Shown: positions 1 through 8,706, counted from the stretch's first letter. The stretch: 64,000 nucleotides of DNA from Caenimonas sedimenti (GCF_007833165.1 NZ_VOBQ01000019.1:82410-146409), one strand, 5' to 3'. Made by a program: numbers and translations. The notes: generated by a model from the letters alone, not told the origin.

Positions 1-426
1 GTTGGCGAATGCGTCGATCGCAGCGCTTTCGTCCGGCTGCAGCGTGCCCAGCTGGCCTGCCGAGATTGGCGTCAGCAGCCCGCGGACATGCGCCCACTGG
101 CTCTCCATCTCGACGTGCTCCGCCTGCAGCTGCCGCACCGTCCGCGTCACCGCGGGGTCCCCCGCGGCCAGCAGCGGCGGGAACACGTGCAACTCCTCGT
201 CCTGGTGATGCGGCGGCGCCGCCTGGTCGAAGTAGCGCATCACGTCGACGGCAGCCTGCTGAGCCTGCCCGTCCGCGCCGTGCGTGCCAAGGTGCTCGCG
301 CAGGCGCTGCAGCAAGGCCAGCGTGCGGTGCAGCCGTTCATGGCACGCCTCCAGCATGCCGAACGGTTGCTCGAAGCTCGGGCCCGGTGCCGAGCCGGGC
401 GCCTGGATCTGGGTGGGGCGGGTCAT
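1..426 (-). CDS. Hemerythrin HHE-domain protein (partial, runs off the left edge)
   Basis: The reading frame starts with ATG at 424-426 (MTRPTQIQAP) and is open for 142 codons to the window edge, so the C-terminus is missing. It shows the spaced His/Glu pattern of HHE four-helix bundles: ACHERLH near residue 28, PHHQDEELHVF near 73, and EHVEME near 104. Members of this family bind a non-haem di-iron site that carries O2 or senses oxygen or NO; the exact role here cannot be read from the sequence. The protein has no signal peptide and is probably cytoplasmic. It is transcribed away from the TetR gene that starts 95 bp to its right. The His pattern is clear, while the partner or target is unknown. 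Confidence 0.85.
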   Translation of the reverse strand, partial: MTRPTQIQAPGSAPGPSFEQPFGMLEACHERLHRTLALLQRLREHLGTHGADGQAQQAAVDVMRYFDQAAPPHHQDEELHVFPPLLAAGDPAVTRTVRQLQAEHVEMESQWAHVRGLLTPISAGQLGTLQPDESAAIDAFAN

Positions 427-481
427 GGCGGCCAGTATCGCGCCGGGCAAGCACGCATGGACGCGGCCACCCATTTAACTT

Positions 482-512
482 ACTTGCGAAGCCGCCAACA
501 AGTATCTACACT
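482..512 (+). promoter_or_regulatory. Promoter with embedded inverted repeat (candidate TetR operator) for the TetR gene
   Basis: A -35-like TTGCGA (484-489) and a -10-like TACACT (507-512) are separated by exactly 17 bp. The inverted repeat TACTTG-N12-CAAGTA (481-504) covers the -35 box and most of the spacer. A start about 7 bp after the -10 box would lie almost on the ATG at 521, giving a very short or absent 5' leader. The position is that expected for an autoregulatory TetR operator; binding is inferred. Confidence 0.6.
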
Positions 513-520
513 CGCGCCCC

Positions 521-1180
521 ATGCAAACCGCCACGGCGCCCGCCGGCACCGCATCCACCACCAGGCCACCCCGCCGCAAGCAGGCGGAGCGCGTGGCGGA
601 GTCCGACCGGCGGATGATCGACGCGGCCATGCGGCTGATCGCGAGCGGCGGCTACAGCCAGACCACGCTGGCCAACATCGGTGTCGAAGCCGGCTACAGC
701 CGGGGCCTGGTGCAGCACCGCTTCGGCTCCAAGGACAAGTTGCTGGAAGCCTTGATCAACCAGGTGGCCAACGACCACCGCGAACGCCTGCTGCCCAAGC
801 TGCGCGGCCTGGCCGGCATCGAGGCGCTGGAATGCGAGATCGACAGCTACCTGGAGGGTGTCGACCAGCCTTCCGTGAGCTCGCGCGCCTTTTTCGTGCT
901 GATGCTCGAGTCGATCGGACCCGCGCCGCATGTGCGCCAGGTTTTCGCGGAGATCAGCAAGCGCTGGCACGATGCACTGGCCGGGCAGATCCGCAAGGGC
1001 CAGAAAGCCGGCGAGATCCGAAAAGACGTGGATGCCGCGATGGAAGCGCAACTGCTCATCGCCGCGGTCCGCGGCCTGCGCATGCAGTCGATGCTGTCGC
1101 CCGAAACAAGCCGGATCGCCCTTCCGCTCGCCGCGCTGAAGCGCGACCTGCGGCGGCGCCTGCTCGCGCCGCCCCGCTGA
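521..1180 (+). CDS. TetR/AcrR family transcriptional regulator
   Basis: This is a 219-residue protein with an N-terminal TetR helix-turn-helix at about residues 30-77 (RMIDAAMRLIASGGYSQTTL, then GYSRGLVQHRFGSKDKLLEA). The all-helical C-terminal half is typical of the ligand-binding domain. The first 20 residues are a basic, Pro/Thr-rich tail. The ATG at 521 is the first start after the promoter-like sequence at 484-512, so the mRNA may be nearly leaderless. It is the first gene before a same-strand acyl-CoA catabolic operon starting 35 bp downstream, so it probably represses that operon in the absence of a CoA-ester or acid inducer (inferred). Confidence 0.9.
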   Translation: MQTATAPAGTASTTRPPRRKQAERVAESDRRMIDAAMRLIASGGYSQTTLANIGVEAGYSRGLVQHRFGSKDKLLEALINQVANDHRERLLPKLRGLAGIEALECEIDSYLEGVDQPSVSSRAFFVLMLESIGPAPHVRQVFAEISKRWHDALAGQIRKGQKAGEIRKDVDAAMEAQLLIAAVRGLRMQSMLSPETSRIALPLAALKRDLRRRLLAPPR

Positions 1181-1215
1181 GCGCCCGGCCTTCCGATCCC
1201 CATCCCACCCCCGCC

Positions 1216-1584
1216 ATGAATGAACCTTCCCAGGTGATGACGTTGCTGCTGGCGCTCTGCGCACGCTGCGGCGGCCACACGTTCCCGGCCGGCACCTACG
1301 GCTGCCGCGTGTGTGGCGCGCCAGCGCAGCAGCTGCGGCCCGTGGCGTGCGAAGCCGCGACGCTGCGCAACGCGGTGACGGTGCACAGCGAGCTCGCGCC
1401 GGGGTTGCCCGTGCCCTGCGTCATCGGCGAGGTCGAGCTGGCGCCCGGCCTCATCGAAGAGGCGCTGATCGACGTCGCGTCCGAGGCGCAGCTCACGCTC
1501 GGGATGTCGCTGCGGCCCGTCTGCGGCAATGACGCCGCCGGCAAGCCGCTGTGGCGCTTCGTCCCCGCCGGAGCCGCAAGATGA
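1216..1584 (+). CDS. DUF35 / OB-fold acyl-CoA-associated zinc-ribbon protein
   Basis: The 122-residue protein has a rubredoxin-like zinc ribbon, C15-x2-C18 and C30-x2-C33, followed by a beta-rich OB-fold segment, which is the standard DUF35 arrangement. In known systems (ChsH2 with Ltp2, BbsA with BbsB) such proteins bind the acyl-CoA and form a complex with a thiolase-fold partner. Here the stop codon overlaps the ATG of exactly such a partner (ATGA at 1581-1584), which supports a complex. The start at 1216 was chosen because the ribbon begins shortly after it; the same frame is open far upstream but overlaps the TetR gene. Confidence 0.85.
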   Translation: MNEPSQVMTLLLALCARCGGHTFPAGTYGCRVCGAPAQQLRPVACEAATLRNAVTVHSELAPGLPVPCVIGEVELAPGLIEEALIDVASEAQLTLGMSLRPVCGNDAAGKPLWRFVPAGAAR

Positions 1585-2735
1585 GCGAACTCCTGCAGCG
1601 CAACCCGGTCCACGTGATCGGCATCGGGATGCACCCCTACCAGTTCCCGACGGAGACGCCCTACGTGCAACTGGGACTGCATGCGATCCGGGAAGCGCTG
1701 GCCGATGCGGGCATCGAATGGAAGCAGCTGCCGCTCGCGGTGGTCGGTACCGCGGCGCTCGGCATGGCCACCGGCCGCGTCATGCTGCGGCATCTCGGCT
1801 CCAGCGGCCTGGAAGTGGAACAGGTGGAAAACGCCTCCGCTTCAGGGTCGACCGCCTTCCGCATCGCGTGCCTGCAGGTCGCGGCGGGCGAACGCGACGC
1901 CGCCCTCGCCGTCGGTGTGGACAAGTTTGGCGACGGTCGCCGCGCGGTGCTGAAAGACGGCCTGGCGCCGCTCAGTCCGACAGCCAACATCCCGCTGGTC
2001 AAGTTCGCGCTGTTGGCCCGGCGCTGCATGCGTGAGTACGGCCTGACGCTGGAAGACCTGGGTCACGTGGCCGTGAAGAACCATGGGAACGCGGCGCTCA
2101 ATCCCTACGCCCAGTTCCGCAAACCGCGCACGCTGGAGCAGGTGCTGGGCGGCGCCAAGATTGCGGGCGACCTCACGGGCCTGCAATGCACGCCGCGCGG
2201 CGAAGGCGCGGCCGCCGTGATCGTCGCCAGTGAAGACGGGTTGCGGCGCCTGGGCGTCGACCGGCGCCGTGCCATCCGCGTGCTTTCGTCGGTCTCCACC
2301 AGCGAGCGCCTCGCCGATGAAGCACCGCCCGGCGTGCCGCCGATCGTGGAGATGGTGCGCGAGTCGTCGCAGGCGGCCCTCGACGCGGCCGGCCTCCATG
2401 CCAAAGACCTCGACCTCGTCGAGCTGCACGACGCCTTCAGCATCGAGGAGATCGTCTACAGCGAGGCCATCGGCGTCTGCGGCCGCGGCGAGGGCGCGCG
2501 CTACCTGCGCAGCGGCGCGTCCGCCATCGGGGGAGACTGCGCCATCAATGCATCGGGCGGTCTGATCGGCATGGGCCACCCGCTCGGCCCGACGGGCATT
2601 GGCCAGGTGGCCGAGATCGTGCGGCAGTTGCGCGGCGAAGCCACCGGCCGCCAGCACCCCGGGGCCCGCGTGGGCCTGGCCCACATGATCGGCCTCGGGT
2701 CGGTTGCCGTCGCCCACGTTCTCGCCCGCGAATAA
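1581..2735 (+). CDS. Thiolase-fold (SCP2-thiolase-like) protein, possible retro-aldolase, catalytic Cys replaced by Ser
   Basis: The 384-residue protein has the SCP2/lipid-transfer thiolase layout. The usual nucleophile motif ENACASG reads ENASASG here (residues 83-89), so the expected Cys at 86 is a Ser (codon TCC). The later motifs HDAFSIEE and GHPLGPTG, carrying the other active-site histidines, are intact, so the gene does not look decayed. Together with the overlapping DUF35 gene this resembles Ltp2-ChsH2 aldolases, which cleave 3-hydroxy acyl-CoA side chains without a thiolase nucleophile. A true thiolase with a Ser nucleophile or a non-cleaving role are alternatives. Translation is probably coupled to the DUF35 gene. 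Confidence 0.8.
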   Translation: MSELLQRNPVHVIGIGMHPYQFPTETPYVQLGLHAIREALADAGIEWKQLPLAVVGTAALGMATGRVMLRHLGSSGLEVEQVENASASGSTAFRIACLQVAAGERDAALAVGVDKFGDGRRAVLKDGLAPLSPTANIPLVKFALLARRCMREYGLTLEDLGHVAVKNHGNAALNPYAQFRKPRTLEQVLGGAKIAGDLTGLQCTPRGEGAAAVIVASEDGLRRLGVDRRRAIRVLSSVSTSERLADEAPPGVPPIVEMVRESSQAALDAAGLHAKDLDLVELHDAFSIEEIVYSEAIGVCGRGEGARYLRSGASAIGGDCAINASGGLIGMGHPLGPTGIGQVAEIVRQLRGEATGRQHPGARVGLAHMIGLGSVAVAHVLARE

Positions 2736-2747
2736 GGATTGCGCCGA

Positions 2748-3539
2748 ATGAACTTCGAAACCCTGTTGTACGAGGTCCGCGACGGCGTCGCGCTCGTCAC
2801 CTTGAACCGGCCCGACCGGATGAACTCGATTGGCGGCCCGATGAAGGACGAGCTGCGAATCGTCTTCACCGACCTCGCCCGCAACGACGACAGCGTGCGC
2901 ACCGTCGTCATCACCGGCGCGGGCGACAAGGCCTTCTGCGCAGGCGCGGACATCAAGGAGCGCGCCGGTTCCACGCTGCCGTTGCCGGCGTATCACCTGA
3001 AGCAGAAGGCGACGCACGAACTCTTCCGGACGATCGAGACGTTCGAGAAGCCCGTGATCGCGGCCATCAACGGCGTCGCGCTCGGCGGCGGGCTGGAGAT
3101 CGCCCTGTGCGCGGACGTGCGCATCGCGGCGCGGCACGCCAAGCTGGGTTTGCCCGAAGCACGCATCGGCGCCCTGCCCGCGGCCGGGGGCACGCAGCGC
3201 CTGCCGCGGCTGGTCGGACCCGGCTGGGCCAAGCAGCTGATGCTGACCTGCGACCACATCGACGCCGAGCAGGCTTTGCGCATCGGCCTGGTGACGGAAG
3301 TGACCGACGCCGGCCAGCTGCTGCCCGCCGCGCTGGCCATGGCGGCCCGCATGGCGGCGAATGCGCCGCTCTCCCTGCGCTTCATCAAGCACGCGATCGA
3401 CCTGGGCCTGCAAGTCGGCATCGAAGCAGGGCTGGAATACGAACGCTACGCCGCGGCCATCGTCGTCAGCAGCGAAGACCGCAAGGAAGGCATGCGCGCC
3501 TTCGTCGAGAAGCGCAAGCCCGTGTTTCGCGGCATCTGA
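2748..3539 (+). CDS. Enoyl-CoA hydratase/isomerase family protein
   Basis: This 263-residue crotonase has the oxyanion-hole motif FCAGADIKE (residues 63-71), the second loop NGVALGGGLEIALCADVRIA (108-127), and [19 protein letters not shown]. Both catalytic glutamates of hydratases are present (E117, E137), so hydration of a 2-enoyl-CoA is likely. The ATG at 2748 was chosen over the TTG at 2739 because AAGGAT lies 8 nt before it. It follows the thiolase-fold gene by 12 bp in the same operon and would supply 3-hydroxyacyl-CoA to it. Confidence 0.9.
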   Translation: MNFETLLYEVRDGVALVTLNRPDRMNSIGGPMKDELRIVFTDLARNDDSVRTVVITGAGDKAFCAGADIKERAGSTLPLPAYHLKQKATHELFRTIETFEKPVIAAINGVALGGGLEIALCADVRIAARHAKLGLPEARIGALPAAGGTQRLPRLVGPGWAKQLMLTCDHIDAEQALRIGLVTEVTDAGQLLPAALAMAARMAANAPLSLRFIKHAIDLGLQVGIEAGLEYERYAAAIVVSSEDRKEGMRAFVEKRKPVFRGI

Positions 3540-3556
3540 AACCAACAGGAACATCG

Positions 3557-4369
3557 ATGGACTTGAATCTGAGGGGCCGCACGGCGTTCATCACCGGCGG
3601 CGGCCAGGGCGTCGGGCGTGGCATCGCGCTGCAGCTGGCCGAGGAAGGGGCGCGGGTCGCGGTCAACGACTTCTTCGCCGAGCGCGCCGAAGCCGTGGCC
3701 GCGGAGATCCGCGCCGCCGGCGGCCAGGCGCACGCGGCACCCGCCGACATCACCGACAAGGCCGCCATCGAAGCCGCGATCGCCGGTGCCGTCCAGGCGC
3801 TCGGTCCCATCGACATCCTGGTGAACAACGCCGGCGTCACGGTGGAGCGCCGCGAGAAGGGCGGCATGGCGCCGCTGTTCCTGGAGACGCAGCCGGACGA
3901 CTGGGAGAAGATTCTCGCGCTCAACGTGTGGGGCATGCTGCATTGCTGCCATGCCGTGCTGCCCGGCATGCGCGAGCGCCGCTGGGGCAAGATCGTCAAC
4001 ATCATGTCCGAAGCGGGCCGGGCCGGCGAGGCTCGGCTCGCCGTGTATTCCGGCGCCAAGGCCGCCATGCTCGGCTTCGCCAAGGCGATCGCGCAGGAGC
4101 ATGGGCGCGACTGCATCAACGTGAACACGATCGCGCTGGGTGCCGTGTCGCACGAGGGCATCAAGAAGGGACCGCTGTCCCCGGAAGCCACGCCCGAGAC
4201 GGACGAGCGGCTGGGCAAGATGCTGGGCGCCTACCCGATCGCGCGCGGGCTGCGGCGCCTCTCGCGGCCGGACGATGTCGCGCCGCTTGTCTGTCTGCTG
4301 GCCTCGGACCGCGCTGCCTACATCACGGGGCAGAGCATCGGCGTGAGCGGCGGCTACGTGATGCTTTGA
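3557..4369 (+). CDS. SDR family oxidoreductase
   Basis: The 270-residue short-chain dehydrogenase/reductase has the cofactor motif TGGGQGVGRG (residues 13-22), NNAG near 93, and the YSGAK catalytic pair (YxxxK). An Asp at the end of beta-2 (VNDFF) favours NAD(H) over NADP(H). A substrate loop of about 25 residues (KKGPLSPEATPETDERL) near the C-terminus is slightly longer than in the shortest family members. It is 17 bp after the hydratase in the same operon, so oxidation of a hydroxyacyl-CoA or ring alcohol is the plausible role. The substrate is not identifiable from sequence. Confidence 0.88.
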   Translation: MDLNLRGRTAFITGGGQGVGRGIALQLAEEGARVAVNDFFAERAEAVAAEIRAAGGQAHAAPADITDKAAIEAAIAGAVQALGPIDILVNNAGVTVERREKGGMAPLFLETQPDDWEKILALNVWGMLHCCHAVLPGMRERRWGKIVNIMSEAGRAGEARLAVYSGAKAAMLGFAKAIAQEHGRDCINVNTIALGAVSHEGIKKGPLSPEATPETDERLGKMLGAYPIARGLRRLSRPDDVAPLVCLLASDRAAYITGQSIGVSGGYVML

Positions 4370-4379
4370 GGGGCGACGC

Positions 4380-5393
4380 ATGACGGCCACTGCCGCCCCC
4401 TGGCGCACTCCGCTGACCGCGCTGTTCGGCGTCCGCTATCCGGTCCTGGCGGGCGGCCTCATGTGGCTGTCGGATGCACCGTACGTCGCCGCGCTGGTTC
4501 GGGCGGGAGCGATGGGCTTCATGACGCCCCGCTCGTTCGACAGCCTCGCCGTGTTCCGGCAGGAGCTGCGCCGCTGCCGCGAGTTGTGCCAGGGACTGCC
4601 CTTCGGCGTGAACCTGACCTTGTCGAACCGCATGGAGGCGAACCACGAAGTTCCGGCACAGGTGGGAGTGGCGATCGAAGAGGGCGTGCGGCATTTCGAG
4701 ACGGTCGGGCCATCGCCCGGTGTGCTGTTCGAACGCATCCACGCGGCAGGCGGGGTGGTGATCCACAAATGCGCCTTCGTCGAACATGCGCGCAAGGCGG
4801 AAGCAGCGGGGGCCGACGCCGTTGCTCTGGTCGGCATGGAAGCCGGCGGCCACCCCGGCATGAACGAGCTGCCGACGTCCGTGCTGTGCGCCCTGGCGCT
4901 GGAGACCTTGCAGGTCCCGGTGGTCTGGGGCGGCGGGATCGGGCATGGCCGGCAGATCGCCGCCGCGCTCGCCATGGGCTGCGCCGGGGTGGTCATCGGC
5001 ACGCGCTTCCTGGTGGGCGATGAAGTGGGGGCGCACCCGGACTACAAGGACCATCTCGCCGGTCAGCCGGCGCAGGCGTCCACGGTCGTCCTGCGCAGCA
5101 CCGGCAACCCCTGGCGCGTGCTCGACAACGGCACGGCCCGGGAAGTCCGGCGGCGCGAGGATGCGGGCGCCCGCACCTACCCCGAGTTCGGTGCCCTGGC
5201 GCTCGGACGCACCGGGCGTGACGGTGCCTATCGCGGCGGCGACATCGACGAGGGCTTGCTCTCGATGGGACCGGCCATCGGCTTCGCGCGGCGGCGGGAG
5301 CCGCTCCAGGCGATCGTCGACGGCCTGATGACGGAGGCGGCGCAAGTGCTGGCGAAGGTGCGGCAACTGGTGCCAGCAGGAACACACGCATGA
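4380..5393 (+). CDS. Nitronate monooxygenase / NPD-like flavoprotein (possibly enoyl-CoA reductase type)
   Basis: The 337-residue TIM-barrel flavoprotein shows the FMN-binding motifs EAGGHPG (154-160), GGGIGHG (184-190) and CAGVVIGTRFL (201-211). The family includes nitronate monooxygenases and the related FabK-type enoyl reductases. In acyl-CoA catabolic operons such as this one the annotation nitronate monooxygenase is often only nominal, and an enoyl-CoA redox role is equally possible. It begins 10 bp after the SDR, and its stop overlaps the ATG of the CoA ligase (ATGA at 5390). Confidence 0.85.
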   Translation: MTATAAPWRTPLTALFGVRYPVLAGGLMWLSDAPYVAALVRAGAMGFMTPRSFDSLAVFRQELRRCRELCQGLPFGVNLTLSNRMEANHEVPAQVGVAIEEGVRHFETVGPSPGVLFERIHAAGGVVIHKCAFVEHARKAEAAGADAVALVGMEAGGHPGMNELPTSVLCALALETLQVPVVWGGGIGHGRQIAAALAMGCAGVVIGTRFLVGDEVGAHPDYKDHLAGQPAQASTVVLRSTGNPWRVLDNGTAREVRRREDAGARTYPEFGALALGRTGRDGAYRGGDIDEGLLSMGPAIGFARRREPLQAIVDGLMTEAAQVLAKVRQLVPAGTHA

Positions 5394-6925
5394 AGCCCGA
5401 AGACCAGGTCATCCACTGCGGCAACCGCCGTGTCACCGGCACCGCGCTGCGCGAGCAGGCGGCGCGGGCCGCTACCGGGTTCGCGTCCCTGGGCCTGCGC
5501 CAGGGCGACACGGTGGCCGTGATGCTGCGCAACGACATCCCTTACCTCGTGCTCATGCTGGCGCTGGGACGCCTGGGCGTGCACCTGGTGGCGGTGAACT
5601 GGCACTTCCGCCGGGAAGAGGCCGAGCATGTGTTGACCGACTGCGGCGCCCGGGTCCTGGTCGTGCATGCGGACCTCTGGCCCGGGCTGGCGCCGGTGGT
5701 GCCCGCCGGGATGACGGTGATCGTCGTGCCCACGCCTTCGGAACTGCTGGCAAGCTACGGCGCCGAACCGGCGCGCGTCCCCTTGGGTGCCCACGATTGG
5801 CTTTCATGGGTGGACAGTTTCGCGCCCCACGCCGAGGCGCCGCTGCCGGCTGTCGGCAGCATGCTCTACACCTCCGGCACCACCGGCAAGCCCAAGGCCG
5901 TGATGCGGCTGCCCGGCACGCCGCGCCAGCACGAGGGCGCCGCGCGCATCCGCTCGCACGCCAGCCAGGCCGCCGAAGGGATGCGCACGGCGATCGTCGC
6001 GCCGCTCTATCACGCCGGCCCCAACGCGGCCGCCCGGGTGGCGCTGGAGCTCGCGGCCGTGATCGTCGTGCTCCCGCGGTTCGACGCCGAGGAACTGCTG
6101 GTCGCCATCGCCACGCACCGCCTCACGCACCTGTCGATGGTGCCGATCATGTTCGTGCGGCTGCTCAAGCTGCCGCCCGAGGTGCGCGCCCGCCACGCTG
6201 TGCAATCGCTGCGCAACGTCACCCATGGTGGAGCGCCGTGCGCACCGGACGTCAAGCGCGCGATGCTGGAATGGTGGGGACCCATCGTCAGCGAGACTTA
6301 CGGCTCGACCGAGGCCGGCCTCGTCACCTTTGCCCGCGCGGAGGAGTGGCTGGCCAAGCCGGGAACCGTCGGGCGGCCTTTTCCAGGAACCCGGATCCGC
6401 GTGCTGGACGAGGCGGGGCGCGAACTGCGTGCCGGCGAAGTGGGCGAGATCGTGGTGGACCCGGGCGAAAACGCCCTGCCCTTCACCTATCGCAACAACC
6501 CCGAGGCGCGGGCCGCGGTCGACCGCGACGGCTTCATCGCCAACGGCGATGTCGGCTACCTCGACGAAGAGGGATTCCTGTTCGTCACCGACCGGCGCCG
6601 CGACATGATCATTTCCGGCGGCGTGAACATCTACCCCGCCGAGATCGAGCACGTGCTGCTCGCCTCGCCGGAGGTCGCCGACTGCGCCGTCTTCGGCATC
6701 CCCGACGCCGAGTACGGGGAGGCGGTTGCGGCCGCCGTCGTTCCGGCAGCGGGCGCGACTCCCACCGCCGAAGGGCTGCGCGCCTGGGTGCGCGAGCGGC
6801 TCGCCGGCTACAAGGTGCCCCAGGTCGTGGAACTCCGCGACAGCCTTCCGCGCGAAGGCATGGGCAAGGTTTTCAAGCAGCAGCTGCGCGCGCCCTACTG
6901 GGAACGCGCCGGCCGCCGAATCTGA
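5390..6925 (+). CDS. AMP-dependent acyl-CoA synthetase/ligase
   Basis: The 511-residue member of the ANL superfamily has the phosphate-binding loop YTSGTTGKPK (160-169), an ETYGSTEAG motif, the hinge region DRRRDMIISGGVNIYPAEIE, and the C-terminal catalytic Lys within PREGMGKVFKQQ. It activates a carboxylic acid to its CoA thioester via an acyl-adenylate. Its place at the end of the operon, directly before a Bug receptor, suggests that it activates the imported acid. The chain length or ring type of the substrate cannot be told from the motifs. Confidence 0.9.
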   Translation: MKPEDQVIHCGNRRVTGTALREQAARAATGFASLGLRQGDTVAVMLRNDIPYLVLMLALGRLGVHLVAVNWHFRREEAEHVLTDCGARVLVVHADLWPGLAPVVPAGMTVIVVPTPSELLASYGAEPARVPLGAHDWLSWVDSFAPHAEAPLPAVGSMLYTSGTTGKPKAVMRLPGTPRQHEGAARIRSHASQAAEGMRTAIVAPLYHAGPNAAARVALELAAVIVVLPRFDAEELLVAIATHRLTHLSMVPIMFVRLLKLPPEVRARHAVQSLRNVTHGGAPCAPDVKRAMLEWWGPIVSETYGSTEAGLVTFARAEEWLAKPGTVGRPFPGTRIRVLDEAGRELRAGEVGEIVVDPGENALPFTYRNNPEARAAVDRDGFIANGDVGYLDEEGFLFVTDRRRDMIISGGVNIYPAEIEHVLLASPEVADCAVFGIPDAEYGEAVAAAVVPAAGATPTAEGLRAWVRERLAGYKVPQVVELRDSLPREGMGKVFKQQLRAPYWERAGRRI

Positions 6926-6955
6926 GTTCACGTCATTTCATTTGAGGAGACATCC

Positions 6956-7918
6956 ATGATCACTCGACGTGCCTGCCTGCTGGCCCTGTCCGCGGGCCCC
7001 TTCGCCGCACGCGCGCAAGCGTCCTACCCCACCAGGCCGGTGCGACTGCTGGTCGGCTTCGCCGCCGGCGGCATCACCGACATCACCGCCCGGCAGGTGG
7101 CGGAAGCGATGGCGCCGTTCCTGGGGCAAGCCCTCGTGGTCGAGAACAAGGCCGGCGCGGGCGGCAACATCGCCAGCGCCGAGCTGGCCCGCACCACGCC
7201 GGACGGCTACACGCTGATGGTCGCTTCGCCAGGGCAGTTGGTGGTCAACCCGCTGACGCAGAAATCCGTGGGCTTCGACCCCAAGACGGAGTTCAGCCTG
7301 GTCGGGCTGATCAACACCAGCCCCTTCGTGGTGGTGGTCCCGGGGAACTCGCCCTTCAAGTCGGCCGCCGAACTCGTCGCGTGGGGCAAGCAGCATCCGG
7401 GCAAGCTCAGCTTTGCTTCGCCCGGCATCGGCACCACCATGCACATCGGCGGGGAGATGCTCAATGCCCTGGCGGGCGTGCAGGCGGTCCACATTCCGTA
7501 CAAGGGCGGCGCGCAGTCGACGGCCGACCTCGTGGCAGGCCGGGTGGATTTCATGATCGACAGCCTCGGCGCGGTCTCGGGCCAGGTCGAATCGGGCCAG
7601 CTGCGCGTGATCGGCGTGACCAGCCCAGGAAAGATGACGCGCTTCCCGGATGCCCAGCCGATGAACACCCTGTACCCCGATTTCGAGCTGTCTTCCTGGC
7701 TGGGGCTGGTGGGTCCGCCCCGGATGCCCGCCGACGTGGTGACCCTGCTGGCCAGCGCCCTCGCCAAGGCCGTGAGGACGCCGAAGTTCGTGGAGACCGT
7801 GGAGAAGCGCGGCAGTTCGGTGGCCGATACATCCCCCGCCTACTTTGCCGCGCACCTGAAGCGCGAACGTGAACGGATCGAGCGGACAGTGGTGAAGTCG
7901 GGCCTGCGGCTCGACTGA
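6956..7918 (+). CDS. Tripartite tricarboxylate transporter (Bug/TctC) substrate-binding protein
   Basis: The 320-residue protein has a signal peptide with a double Arg (MITRRACLLALSAGPFAARA, cleavage near residue 22), then the Bug family pattern: YPTRPVRLLVGFAAGG, VVENKAGAGGNIAS, FASPGIGTTMHIGGEML and HIPYKGGAQS. Bug proteins are periplasmic receptors for carboxylates. No TctA/TctB membrane genes lie nearby, so it is an orphan receptor that either uses membrane components encoded elsewhere or acts as a sensor. GGAG lies 5 bp before the ATG. The gene ends 5 bp from the convergent SDR gene. Confidence 0.92.
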   Translation: MITRRACLLALSAGPFAARAQASYPTRPVRLLVGFAAGGITDITARQVAEAMAPFLGQALVVENKAGAGGNIASAELARTTPDGYTLMVASPGQLVVNPLTQKSVGFDPKTEFSLVGLINTSPFVVVVPGNSPFKSAAELVAWGKQHPGKLSFASPGIGTTMHIGGEMLNALAGVQAVHIPYKGGAQSTADLVAGRVDFMIDSLGAVSGQVESGQLRVIGVTSPGKMTRFPDAQPMNTLYPDFELSSWLGLVGPPRMPADVVTLLASALAKAVRTPKFVETVEKRGSSVADTSPAYFAAHLKRERERIERTVVKSGLRLD

Positions 7919-7923
7919 AGGGG

Positions 7924-8706
7924 TCAGGCCGGCTTCCGCGCGGCCTCTGCCTTGCGCCGCAGCTTGCGCATGCCGCCCAGCCAGCGATCCACGTCAGCCG
8001 CCTTCCCGCGCACATAGTCCAGCACCTCGGGGTGCGGCAGCACCAGGAAGCGCTCGTCGCGCATCGCGGCAACGACGTCGTCCGCCACCTGCTCGGGCGA
8101 CACCATGTTGTCCTGCAGGAAGCTCTTGCGGTCGCCATCCTTGCCCATCAGCATCGGCGTTCGCACGCCCTGGGGGCAGAGGCAGCTCACGCGGATGCCC
8201 TGGTCGCCGTACTGGATCGAGAGCCACTCGGCCAAGGCGACCGCCGCATGCTTGGTGACGGCGTATGTCGCTGACTCCGGATGCGACAGCAGGCCCGCGG
8301 CCGACGCGGTCTGCAGCAGGTAGCCTTCGCCGCGCTCGATCATCTGCGGCACCACCGCGCGGGCCGCGTACACGTGGCCCATCAGGTTGACGTCCCAGGA
8401 GCGTTGCCAATCATCGTTCGCGCCCAGGCCACCGCCGGTCGCGATGCCGGCGTTGGAACACAACACATCGACACGGCCGAAATGCGAGGTGGCTTGCGCA
8501 ACCATCGCCTGGACCTGGGCTTCGACACCGATGTCGACGCGCAGGGCGAGGCCACCCACTTCGGCGGCCACAGCCTGGGCGGGCGTTTCGTCCCGATCCG
8601 CGACCACGACCCCCGCCGCGCCCTCCTGCGCGAAGCGCCGCACCAGCGCCGCGCCGATGCCGCTGGCGCCGCCGGTCACCAGAATGACCTTGCCCCTCAG
8701 CTCCAT
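7924..8706 (-). CDS. SDR family oxidoreductase
   Basis: The 260-residue protein has TGGASGIG at residues 11-18, an ADRDE segment that favours NAD(H), SNAG, and the catalytic YAVTK. A basic C-terminal tail (RKLRRKAEAARKPA) follows the Rossmann domain. The start at 8706 was chosen because it gives the canonical N-terminus [13 protein letters not shown] and overlaps the thiolase stop by one base (TGATG), showing translational coupling. It is the last gene of a leftward three-gene operon with a thiolase and a hydratase/dehydrogenase and is probably an additional hydroxyacyl or alcohol dehydrogenase. Confidence 0.88.
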   Translation of the reverse strand: MELRGKVILVTGGASGIGAALVRRFAQEGAAGVVVADRDETPAQAVAAEVGGLALRVDIGVEAQVQAMVAQATSHFGRVDVLCSNAGIATGGGLGANDDWQRSWDVNLMGHVYAARAVVPQMIERGEGYLLQTASAAGLLSHPESATYAVTKHAAVALAEWLSIQYGDQGIRVSCLCPQGVRTPMLMGKDGDRKSFLQDNMVSPEQVADDVVAAMRDERFLVLPHPEVLDYVRGKAADVDRWLGGMRKLRRKAEAARKPA

